Origin: Flavobacterium sp. UBA6203
GTDB taxonomy: Bacteria > Bacteroidota > Bacteroidia > Flavobacteriales > Flavobacteriaceae
NCBI GenBank assembly: GCA_002421645.1
Contig: DIST01000066.1
Coordinates: 1 to 6,545 of the forward strand
Reading direction: 5' to 3'
Length of the DNA stretch: 6,545 bases
The notes below the pieces were generated by a model. That model ran no database searches and was not told where the DNA came from. It was given only the letters and a program-made list of their open reading frames with translations. Made by a program: the position numbers and the translations under genes. Below are positions 1 through 5,211 of the stretch, one piece after another (position 1 is the stretch's first letter; each line of letters starts with the position of its first letter).

Positions 1-17
1 CGGAGCCGTCTACTCGA

Positions 18-31
18 TTGTGCGTAGTTTT
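18..31. repeat. Left terminal inverted repeat of a one-gene cassette
   Basis: Positions 18-31 read TTGTGCGTAGTTTT. The reverse complement of 1200-1213 matches 13 of these 14 bases, with an unbroken 9-bp match TTGTGCGTA / TACGCACAA at 18-26 and 1205-1213. The stop codon of the enclosed gene (32-34) directly abuts this arm. Positions 1-17 lie outside the cassette and are cut by the window edge. Confidence 0.75.
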
Positions 32-1174
32 TTATTCCAAATCCCATTTATCAAGAGTAAACCACTCTGATTTTCCTTTTTTCAAATACTTTATTATACT
101 TTTCTTTGGTTCTGACCATTTTTTAGTATTATGGTCATATATTTGAACATTATCATTATTGTAAATTACAATACCTTTTTTGTCACAGCTTTCAATGACT
201 TTTACTTTGATTTCTAATTTTTTTTCGTTTTTTTCTAGTAAAACACCTTTTGCTAGACAAATATCTTTCATCCATTTATCTTCTTGACTTTGGCTGGAAA
301 AACCATATTCATAATTGAATTCAAGAATATCACCAACTTTCAATTCAGCAAATTTTTCCTGTTTTTCTTTAAACTCTTTTTTTTCGAGTTCAATTTTGTT
401 ATTTTTTGATTTTTCTTCCCATTTCACATATTCATTAATTTGTTCTTCAAAACGGATATCTTCATTTTTTAAATAGCGATAATAACTTTCCAAAATTACA
501 ACAGACATTGATTCAGGATGACTAATTCTATTATCTTGAAAAAATTTAGAAAGTCGAGAACCACTCCAAAGCTGCCAATTATTTCTCATCCATAAACCAA
601 TTCCAAATCTGTAATTTCCAGATACATAATCTTCTTCTGTAAGTTTTGTAATTTTTAATTTAACGCTATCTGAATATATTTTATTAAGTGAGTTTATAGC
701 ATCGTCAAGGTCTTTTGGAATATAAAAACCACCTAAACTATCTGCTAAATATCGGATTTCATTTTCGTTATTGTTTTTTTGTTGTCTTAATTGGAATGTT
801 TTTAATATTTCATCGTGGTTTGCTTTATTTCCTTTTAATTTATTTTGATAAGTTTTAAGTACAACTTCAATCATATCGTAAGGAATTTCTAGTCCTTTAT
901 TTTTGTAATATTTTCCTAGTCTAGCATCTCTTGTTGTACTCATTTGAGTCCATTTATAAAACCAATTTTCCATAATTTCAAATTCCGATTTGGAATTTTT
1001 GTAAAATATCAACAAACTATCAGAGGAAATTTTTGTTAATTTCTCTTTAGTTTCTATTTTTAGGCTTTTATCTAATTTTCTAATCGCTTGATTAATATTT
1101 TTTGGTGATTTGGAATTTTGTCCAAATGTTAGAAAGGAAAAGATTAAAAATATTATGGTAATTATGAATTTCAT
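32..1174 (-). CDS. Secreted protein with two DUF6794-like domains
   Basis: This is a 380-residue exported protein of unknown function. Residues 1-18 form a signal peptide (MKK-like start, hydrophobic run, FLTFGQ end) with probable cleavage by signal peptidase I. Residues about 153-236 resemble the family I know as DUF6794: IPKDLDDAI, GLWMRNNWQLW, GSRLSKFF, then HPESMS and ILESYYRYL. Residues about 24-114 look like a diverged copy of the same fold: PKNINQAI, ENWFYKW, DARLGKYY, IPYDM, VLKTYQNKL. A charged, probably helical linker (240-276) joins a lysine-rich C-terminal part (277-380) that I do not recognise. The start at 1174 places the signal peptide correctly. The ATG five bases further upstream is out of frame. 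The gene fills the space between two inverted repeats, with only 25 bp between its start and the right arm, and no TAnnTTTG promoter box fits there. It may rely on outside transcription. The DUF6794 name is from memory of the family pattern. Confidence 0.85.
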   Translation of the reverse strand: MKFIITIIFLIFSFLTFGQNSKSPKNINQAIRKLDKSLKIETKEKLTKISSDSLLIFYKNSKSEFEIMENWFYKWTQMSTTRDARLGKYYKNKGLEIPYDMIEVVLKTYQNKLKGNKANHDEILKTFQLRQQKNNNENEIRYLADSLGGFYIPKDLDDAINSLNKIYSDSVKLKITKLTEEDYVSGNYRFGIGLWMRNNWQLWSGSRLSKFFQDNRISHPESMSVVILESYYRYLKNEDIRFEEQINEYVKWEEKSKNNKIELEKKEFKEKQEKFAELKVGDILEFNYEYGFSSQSQEDKWMKDICLAKGVLLEKNEKKLEIKVKVIESCDKKGIVIYNNDNVQIYDHNTKKWSEPKKSIIKYLKKGKSEWFTLDKWDLE

Positions 1175-1199
1175 TTCATCTTAATTTACGAGGTTTCTT

Positions 1200-1213
1200 A
1201 AAATTACGCACAA
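1200..1213. repeat. Right terminal inverted repeat of the cassette
   Basis: The right arm (AAAATTACGCACAA) pairs with 18-31. It lies 25 bp upstream of the start codon of the enclosed minus-strand gene. ACGCACAAC / GTTGTGCGT ends around single hypothetical genes are something I recall from flavobacterial genomes; that is recollection, not a search result. The ends do not fit the integron attC core GTTRRRY. Confidence 0.7.
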
Positions 1214-1276
1214 CTAGTTTATATGCGAAACTTTCGAACTAGTATCGTACCTTATTGGCAAGATTGGCGAAAGTTT
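1213..1276. repeat. Hairpin-rich cassette edge
   Basis: Directly outside the right arm, ACTAGTT (1213-1219) can pair with AACTAGT (1237-1243), enclosing CGAAA / TTTCG (1226-1230 and 1232-1236) with unpaired bases 1220-1225 on one side. In addition AAACTTTCG (1228-1236) is complementary to CGAAAGTTT (1268-1276). The result is an interrupted, asymmetrical stem, the kind of structure used by single-strand recombination sites. The pairing is visible in the sequence; the role is inferred. Confidence 0.45.
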
Positions 1277-1601
1277 TTCCAGTTATTGTTGCGCTTATTT
1301 TTTAATAAGCAGTTCAAACATAAGATAAAAACCTTACAAATCAAAAGGACTTTTTGTTTTTTTTATACTATCATTACTAATATGCGTATAAATCAAAGTT
1401 GTTTTAGGACTACTATAATTTCATATATCGTGAATATAAAGTTAAAGCGCCTCATTTCAACAAAAAGGAGGAAAAACAATTGTAAATCAATATTATAAGT
1501 TGTTTGTGATAACTAATTCATACTTTTTATTCATTTTTTTGTGATTATTTGCTCTTTAACAAGTTTATAAAATCAATTGGTATGTATTATATTATTAATT
1601 C
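1277..1601. other. Intergenic region without a convincing gene
   Basis: No supported coding sequence is seen here. It contains a perfect 7-bp hairpin GCTTATT / AATAAGC with a TTTT loop (1293-1310). It also contains an isolated purine-rich AAAGGAGGA (about 1464-1472) followed by TTG and an immediate stop, so no gene follows it. The boxA-like motif listed separately lies at 1550-1562. An open frame running from 1223 to 1498 encodes a basic, low-complexity peptide and begins inside the cassette-edge hairpin, so it is not annotated. Confidence 0.6.
1550..1562 (+). promoter_or_regulatory. boxA-like antitermination motif
   Basis: TGCTCTTTAACAA matches the boxA sequence of E. coli rRNA leaders, where NusB and NusE (S10) bind nascent RNA. 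It is about 170 bp upstream of the HU-related gene and on the same strand. It would act only if transcription starts upstream of 1550, and no clear promoter is visible there. The sequence match is exact; function here is inference, and chance is possible in AT-rich DNA. Confidence 0.35.
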
Positions 1602-1689
1602 CCCTAGGGCAATTACTATTTTTCTCTAGGGAAATAACTTATTTTCCCTAGGGCAATTAGTTAATTACTGTACAGCAATTGTTTTTATA
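1602..1689 (+). repeat. Four 22-bp units, each centred on an 8-bp palindrome
   Basis: Units start at 1602, 1624, 1646 and 1668, an exact 22-bp period. Their leading 8-mers are CCCTAGGG, CTCTAGGG, CCCTAGGG and CTGTACAG, centred at 1605.5, 1627.5, 1649.5 and 1671.5. Units 1 and 3 continue with CAATTA, unit 2 with AAATAA and unit 4 with CAATTG. Unit 4 differs from the others by symmetrical paired changes, so its palindrome is kept. Spacing near two helical turns puts every dyad on about the same DNA face. The array ends about 40 bp before the HU-related gene and overlaps its possible -33 region, so it is a strong candidate operator for a dimeric regulator. Confidence 0.7.
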
Positions 1690-1711
1690 TTATTTATAAA
1701 TTATATTTTTG
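1679..1711 (+). promoter_or_regulatory. Candidate promoter of the HU-related gene
   Basis: TATTTTTG at 1704-1711 fits the Bacteroidota -7 box TAnnTTTG. A TTG at 1679-1681 could be the -33 element, but the 22-bp gap is slightly long. The start codon is about 20 bp downstream, giving a short leader. The palindrome TTGTACAA (1709-1716) overlaps the -7 box and shares TGTACA with the last unit of the upstream array, 41 bp away. Confidence 0.45.
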
Positions 1712-1731
1712 TACAATACAAAACAATTAAA

Positions 1732-2115
1732 ATGGCAATAGAATTTAAAATGGTGCCCAAACAAAACAATATAGTGTCACCACCACAAATTAAATATTAT
1801 CCTTGTGCCGTGAGTAAAGGGGAGGTAGATTTAGAATACATAGCCGAGATCGTTTCCAGCCGAAGTACGGTAACTGTAGCCGATTGTTATGGGGTTCTCA
1901 TGGGAATGAGTCAGGTAATAGGAGAAGAGTTAGCTCAGGGTAAAATCGTAAAAATCGACCATTTGGGTACTTTTGCTTTAACGCTAAAAGGACAAGGTAC
2001 AGACGAACCCGAGAAATTAAATAAGAGTACAATTCTTGGAGCTAAGATATTGTTTAAGCCCGCCCGCAATTTTAAAAAGCTATTGCAAAACCTAAAATAT
2101 AAAAGGTTGCGATAA
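1732..2115 (+). CDS. HU-related DNA-binding protein (HU-HIG type)
   Basis: This 127-residue protein is of the HU/IHF-like class common in Bacteroidota (TIGR01201 / HU-HIG type). It is longer than the roughly 90 residues of classical HU and has a distinct N-terminal extension. A helical dimerisation part spans about residues 30-70. It is followed by GKIVKIDHLGTFALTLKG (70-87), which corresponds to the conserved HU motif G-K-I-V-x-L-x-x-L-G-S-F. The C-terminal part, ILFKPARNFKKLL (101-117), matches the end of the HU fold. The DNA-binding arm should lie around 88-100. It probably acts as a dimer that bends DNA; its target is unknown. The ATG at 1732 follows an AT-rich leader without a Shine-Dalgarno motif, normal for this phylum. 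The gene stands alone, preceded by the 22-bp palindrome array and followed by a shared terminator. Autoregulation through the array is an inference. Confidence 0.9.
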   Translation: MAIEFKMVPKQNNIVSPPQIKYYPCAVSKGEVDLEYIAEIVSSRSTVTVADCYGVLMGMSQVIGEELAQGKIVKIDHLGTFALTLKGQGTDEPEKLNKSTILGAKILFKPARNFKKLLQNLKYKRLR

Positions 2116-2170
2116 GAGTAATAATTTTAATCAAATTGAAACCTGATTTCTACGGTTTCTTTCAATATGT

Positions 2171-2183
2171 TTTACTCAGTAAA
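2171..2183. repeat. Odd palindrome after the HU-related gene
   Basis: TTTACTCAGTAAA is a perfect 13-bp dyad around a central base, 55 bp after the stop codon. A weaker hairpin GAAACC / GGTTTC lies just before it (2138-2143 and 2154-2159). Neither is followed by a T-run. They may be mRNA 3'-end structure or have no function. Confidence 0.3.
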
Positions 2184-2225
2184 GATTTCAAACCTAAGCA
2201 AAATCCGATGAAGTTTTAAGATAAA

Positions 2226-2257
2226 AAAACCTGATGCTAATACGTGCATCAGGTTTT
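2226..2257. terminator. Bidirectional intrinsic terminator
   Basis: A perfect 12-bp stem (AAAACCTGATGC at 2226-2237 paired with 2246-2257) encloses an 8-base loop. In the minus direction the stem runs into a seven-base T stretch (the A-run at 2223-2229), which suits termination of the transketolase operon, whose last stop is 25 bp away. In the plus direction the stem ends in four Ts and may stop HU-related transcripts. Confidence 0.85.
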
Positions 2258-2282
2258 ATATGGGGTAAAAGTAAAAAAACGA

Positions 2283-3236
2283 TTACTTTCTTTTGATTAC
2301 TTTTTCTGCTTTTTCAATTATAGCTGCGCTATTTAAGCCATATTTTTCCATTAATTGGTCAGGTGTTCCACTTTCTCCGAAGCTGTCGTTTACGGCTACA
2401 AATTCTTGAGGTACTAAATGATTGGCTACTAAAGTTCGAGAAACACTTTCTCCTAAACCACCAATGATATTATGCTCTTCTGCAGTAACCACACAACCTG
2501 TTTTCTTCACCGATTTTAAAATCGCTTCTTCGTCTAATGGTTTAATCGTGTGTATGTTGATTACTTCAGCTGAAATACCTTTAGCTTCTAAAGCTTCTGC
2601 TGCTACTAACGCTTCCCAAACTAAATGTCCGGTAGCAATAATGGTAACATCGGTTCCTTCGTTTAGCATAATGGCTTTTCCAATTACGAAAGGTTCGTCA
2701 GCTGGCGTAAAGTTAGGCACTACTGGACGACCAAAACGCAAATAAGCAGGACCATGATGATCGGCTAAAGCTAAAGTTGCTGCTTTGGTTTGATTGTAAT
2801 CACAAGTGTTAATTACGGTCATTCCAGGTAACATTTTCATCAAACCGATGTCTTCTAAGATTTGGTGTGTAGCTCCGTCTTCTCCAAGGGTTAATCCCGC
2901 GTGAGAAGCACAAATCTTCACATTCTTATCTGAGTACGCTACCGATTGGCGAATTTGATCGTAAACTCTTCCGGTAGAAAAGTTAGCGAAAGTTCCCGTG
3001 AAAGGAATTTTTCCTCCAATTGTTAATCCAGCTGCAATTCCAATCATATTTGCTTCTGCAATTCCGATTTGGAAGAAACGCTCTGGGTGGTTTTTCTTGA
3101 AATCATCAAATTTTAATGATCCAATTAAATCCGCACAAAGTGCTACTACGTTTTCATTTTTTTGACCTAATTCCGTCATTCCAGCTCCAAATCCCGAACG
3201 GGTATCTTTACTGCCTTGGTTGATATATTTTTTCAT
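2283..3236 (-). CDS. tkt: Transketolase, C-terminal subunit
   Basis: This 317-residue protein carries the Pyr and C-terminal domains of transketolase, the ThDP enzyme that moves two-carbon units between sugar phosphates in the non-oxidative pentose phosphate pathway. The Pyr domain covers about residues 1-170. GIAEANMIGIAAGL (58-71) holds the glutamate, E61, that should activate the cofactor aminopyrimidine ring. GEDGATHQ (118-125) and LRFGRP (166-171) are typical of the family. The C-terminal domain (about 185-317) includes TIIATGHLV, the IHTIKPLD stretch (228-235) and TAEEHNIIGGLGE (251-263). It lacks the GDG cofactor-diphosphate half, which the N-terminal subunit encoded upstream supplies, so the active site forms between the two chains. 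Two-gene transketolases are normal in Bacteroidota, but the pair is usually adjacent; here a 645-bp gene separates them. The stop lies 25 bp from a strong terminator, so this is the operon's last gene. Confidence 0.93.
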   Translation of the reverse strand: MKKYINQGSKDTRSGFGAGMTELGQKNENVVALCADLIGSLKFDDFKKNHPERFFQIGIAEANMIGIAAGLTIGGKIPFTGTFANFSTGRVYDQIRQSVAYSDKNVKICASHAGLTLGEDGATHQILEDIGLMKMLPGMTVINTCDYNQTKAATLALADHHGPAYLRFGRPVVPNFTPADEPFVIGKAIMLNEGTDVTIIATGHLVWEALVAAEALEAKGISAEVINIHTIKPLDEEAILKSVKKTGCVVTAEEHNIIGGLGESVSRTLVANHLVPQEFVAVNDSFGESGTPDQLMEKYGLNSAAIIEKAEKVIKRK

Positions 3237-3239
3237 TTT
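3228..3239. repeat. 12-bp direct repeat, copy at the transketolase C-half start
   Basis: TTTTTTCATTTT here is identical to 3897-3908. On the coding strand it is AAAATGAAAAAA, spanning the start codon of the transketolase C-terminal half. The other copy spans the start of the interposed gene, so the inserted 669-bp segment is bounded by the repeat. The motif is simple and A-rich, so coincidence is quite possible. Confidence 0.4.
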
Positions 3240-3260
3240 CTTATGGTTAAGAAGTTTGTT

Positions 3261-3905
3261 TTATTCTTTGTATATTATAGAAAAATTTGTAGCACTTAAT
3301 TCTTCAAGCTCTAAAGATTCTAATAATTTTTCACCCTCAAATAATTTATATGATTTTATAGCATTAGGTAAAAAATCAATATTGTTGCATTTTAAAAATT
3401 CATTTGAATGGACAAAATTAAATTTTTGATTTTTGACTTCAGATTGAAACGAATTAATTTCTATTTTGCGAATTATTTTTGTCTTTTTTTTATTTTTATA
3501 GATGCAAAAAGTTGTTTTTTTCGAGCTATCATCAACATTGATAGTTTCATTTTTATTAAATAATAATTTACATTCACTACCGTTACTATATTTTTTCTTT
3601 TTTTGGGAATATTTTAAATGGATTTCGGAATTAAAATCTTTAAAAGGGAAAGGTTCGTTGATAAAAACAACATATTTTTCTATACTTTCTAATCTCAATA
3701 CTACAGAAATAACAGAGTCATTTGCATTTAATGCAATCTCAAAATTATAACTATGATCTTTTGAATTTCCAAATGTAATGAGTTTATAATTATTGTTCAT
3801 AAAACCATTATAACCTTTGTAAATTGAAATATGATCAAAAGTATATTGTTCTTGACTAAATCCGAAGAAACAAAATAATAAGAAAAATACAGTAAATTTT
3901 TTCAT
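3261..3905 (-). CDS. Unrecognised secreted protein inside the transketolase operon
   Basis: I do not recognise this 214-residue protein. Residues 1-18 form a clear signal peptide (MKKFTVFFLLFCFFGFSQ), so the mature chain should be exported to the periplasm or surface. The remainder alternates hydrophobic and polar residues in a way that suggests beta structure, has a lysine-rich stretch (about 101-105 and 138-142), and carries three cysteines in the mature part. No catalytic motif, lipobox or C-terminal sorting domain is seen. The gene starts 45 bp after the stop of the transketolase N-terminal half and ends 24 bp before the start of the C-terminal half, all on one strand, so co-transcription is likely. 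Its AT-rich, lysine- and asparagine-rich character differs from the two enzymes. It is probably a late insertion rather than a functional part of transketolase. Confidence 0.8.
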   Translation of the reverse strand: MKKFTVFFLLFCFFGFSQEQYTFDHISIYKGYNGFMNNNYKLITFGNSKDHSYNFEIALNANDSVISVVLRLESIEKYVVFINEPFPFKDFNSEIHLKYSQKKKKYSNGSECKLLFNKNETINVDDSSKKTTFCIYKNKKKTKIIRKIEINSFQSEVKNQKFNFVHSNEFLKCNNIDFLPNAIKSYKLFEGEKLLESLELEELSATNFSIIYKE

Positions 3906-3908
3906 TTT
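3897..3908. repeat. 12-bp direct repeat, copy at the inserted gene's start
   Basis: Identical partner of 3228-3239. Removing one copy plus the segment between would join the transketolase N half to the C half with an intact start codon and an intergenic gap of about 45 bp, the expected ancestral arrangement. Confidence 0.4.
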
Positions 3909-3950
3909 GTTTTTAAATTTAATTGCATGCTACTGAACACGGAGTACTAA

Positions 3951-4796
3951 TTAATAGTCTCCTAAAGTTTCAACATTTTGTGCTAAACCTTTTGCTAATT
4001 GCTCATCATTTGGCGCTTTTCCGTGCCAAGCGTGGGTGTGCATCATAAAATCTACTCCGTTACCCATTTCCGTATGCAATAAAATACAAACGGGTTTTCC
4101 GTTACCTGATTTCGATTTTGCATCAGCCAAACCAGCTTTGATGGCGTCAATGTTGTTACCTTCTTTGATTTCAATTACCATCCAATCGAATGCTTCAAAC
4201 TTCGCTTTTACACTTCCCATCGCTAAAACTTCATCAGTAGTTCCGTCAATTTGTTTTCCGTTTAAGTCGATAGTTGCAATTAAATTGTCTACTTTTTTAG
4301 CAGAAGCATACATAATTGCTTCCCAGTTTTGACCTTCTTGTAATTCACCATCACCTAAAAGAGCAAAAACCAAATGGTTATCGTTGTTCAATTTTTTAGC
4401 TTGCGCTGCACCAACCGCTACCGATAAACCTTGTCCTAATGAACCCGATGCCATGCGAATTCCAGGTAAACCTTCATGAGTTGTTGGGTGACCTTGTAAT
4501 CTTGAATTTAATTTTCGGAAAGTAGCTAATTCTGCTACAGGAAAGTAACCACTTCTAGCTAAAACACTGTAAAAAACAGGAGAAATATGACCGTTTGATA
4601 AGAAGAAAATATCTTCATTACTTCCATTCATATCAAAACCTGATTTGCGTTGCATAACGTCTTGATAAAGAGTAACCAAAAATTCAGCACATCCCAAAGA
4701 ACCCCCTGGGTGACCTGAATTTACGGCATGAACCATGCGAAGAATATCTCTTCGAACTTGTGTTGTAAAATCTTGTAGTTGTTGCGTGTTAGACAT
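3951..4796 (-). CDS. tkt: Transketolase, N-terminal subunit
   Basis: This 281-residue protein is the PP (ThDP diphosphate-binding) half of transketolase. SGHPGGSLG (27-35) opens the domain and H29 is the usual substrate-contacting histidine. The thiamine-diphosphate motif starts at GDGELQEGQNWEA (148-160) and ends near DLNGKQ (177-182), with D149, N157 and N179 placed to hold the metal and diphosphate. Other family histidines are present at H70 (SNGH), H103 (QGHP) and H258 (HAWHGK). Together with the C-terminal subunit (317 residues) it makes about 600 residues, a little shorter than the single-chain E. coli enzyme. The ATG at 4796 follows an A-rich leader without a Shine-Dalgarno motif. It is the first gene of the minus-strand operon, divergent from tgt across a repeat-filled 539-bp region. 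I could not locate a convincing promoter box for it. Confidence 0.94.
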   Translation of the reverse strand: MSNTQQLQDFTTQVRRDILRMVHAVNSGHPGGSLGCAEFLVTLYQDVMQRKSGFDMNGSNEDIFFLSNGHISPVFYSVLARSGYFPVAELATFRKLNSRLQGHPTTHEGLPGIRMASGSLGQGLSVAVGAAQAKKLNNDNHLVFALLGDGELQEGQNWEAIMYASAKKVDNLIATIDLNGKQIDGTTDEVLAMGSVKAKFEAFDWMVIEIKEGNNIDAIKAGLADAKSKSGNGKPVCILLHTEMGNGVDFMMHTHAWHGKAPNDEQLAKGLAQNVETLGDY

Positions 4797-4897
4797 TTTA
4801 TTACATATATTTATTAATGGTGTAAAAGTAATTCTATTTTTTTGGTGCTACAAATCATTTTGTTAGAAGTTATTAAGAATAGTTTTTTTTGAGAGGT

Positions 4898-4953
4898 GAT
4901 GGATGATGGGTGGTGGGTAATGGGTGATGGGTGATGGGTGATTGGTGATGGGA
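4898..4953 (+). repeat. Eight tandem heptamers, G-quadruplex-capable
   Basis: Eight in-register 7-bp units run GATGGAT, GATGGGT, GGTGGGT, AATGGGT, GATGGGT, GATGGGT, GATTGGT, GATGGGA. A ninth, GAGAGGT (4891-4897), may precede them. GGG runs at 4908, 4915, 4922, 4929 and 4936 are separated by four-base loops, which satisfies the G-quadruplex pattern with one run to spare. It lies about 100 bp upstream of the transketolase start. A frame through it on the minus strand reads repetitive HHPSPIT-type peptide and is not a gene. Confidence 0.85.
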
Positions 4954-4972
4954 GTTTGGTTGTGTTGAGAAT

Positions 4973-4984
4973 AATTTGATTTTT
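4973..4984 (+). repeat. 12-mer AATTTGATTTTT, copy 1 of 3
   Basis: The same 12-mer recurs at 5212-5223 and 5255-5266 in this intergenic region. In copies 1 and 3 it lies next to AACTTG hexamers, so the two form a compound unit, and copy 1 has the opposite order to copy 3. AT-rich composition lowers the significance of each single copy. Confidence 0.5.
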
Positions 4985-4985
4985 A

Positions 4986-5003
4986 AACTTGAACTTGAAC
5001 TTG
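4986..5003 (+). repeat. Three tandem AACTTG hexamers
   Basis: AACTTG is repeated three times without error, directly after the first AATTTGATTTTT copy. Related hexamers return at 5249-5260 (AACTTG, AATTTG), in the same intergenic region, which suggests a dispersed simple-sequence family. Confidence 0.7.
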
Positions 5004-5090
5004 TTTTTTTTATGGAACACAGATTGAAGACATCGGAGTAATCTATACAATTTAAAGGAATAGTAATCTTTAGAAATAAATTCTCACGGT

Positions 5091-5114
5091 TGTCATCCTG
5101 AGCGGAGTCGAAGG
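5091..5114 (+). repeat. Dispersed TGTCATCCTGAGCG...AGTCGAAGG repeat
   Basis: The 24-bp stretch reads TGTCATCCTGAGCG, then GAGTCGAAGG in its second half. I recognise this as an intergenic repeat found many times in Bacteroidota genomes and variants elsewhere. It is GC-richer than its surroundings. Only this one copy is in the window, so its repeated nature rests on recollection. Confidence 0.6.
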
Positions 5115-5155
5115 CTAATGAAAAAATAGAGCACTAAAATTTCTTAGAAGGAATT

Positions 5156-5179
5156 GTCCCCTTGAGGGGACTACAGGGG
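5156..5179 (+). repeat. GTCCCC-TTGA-GGGGAC hairpin with following GGGG
   Basis: A perfect 6-bp stem (5156-5161 with 5166-5171) encloses a TTGA loop and is followed by CTACAGGGG. It resembles the CCCCT...AGGGG...AGGGGTGT dispersed elements I recall from flavobacterial intergenic DNA. It sits 41 bp after the preceding dispersed repeat, and no T-run follows, so it is not a standard terminator. Confidence 0.5.
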
Positions 5180-5211
5180 TGTTGCGGGTGTTTTTTGAAT
5201 GTTGAAGAACA

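Noticed and set aside
18..1213. Integron gene cassette with a canonical attC
   Set aside because: The ACGCACAAC / GTTGTGCGT ends do not fit the RYYYAAC / GTTRRRY cores, and no integrase is present.
1463..1483. Strong AAAGGAGG Shine-Dalgarno-like sequence
   Set aside because: The only start nearby (TTG) is followed at once by a stop, and genes in this phylum rarely use such a motif.
1223..1498. 91-residue open frame on the + strand
   Set aside because: The peptide is basic and low in complexity with no recognisable motif, it lacks a start context, and it begins inside the cassette-edge hairpin. It is most likely chance.
1602..1689. Plasmid-type iterons or a replication origin
   Set aside because: There is no replication initiator gene nearby; the neighbouring gene is HU-related and the array runs into its promoter, so an operator is more likely.
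4850..4861. Promoter -7 box for the transketolase operon
   Set aside because: The minus strand reads ATGATTTG, which lacks the leading TA of TAnnTTTG, and no -33 element is at a suitable distance.
4898..4953. CRISPR array
   Set aside because: The units are 7 bp, contiguous and without spacers; this is a simple tandem repeat.
4814..5050. 78-residue open frame on the - strand
   Set aside because: It reads straight through the heptamer array, giving a repetitive HHPSPIT peptide, and sits in the transketolase upstream region. It is a product of the repeats.
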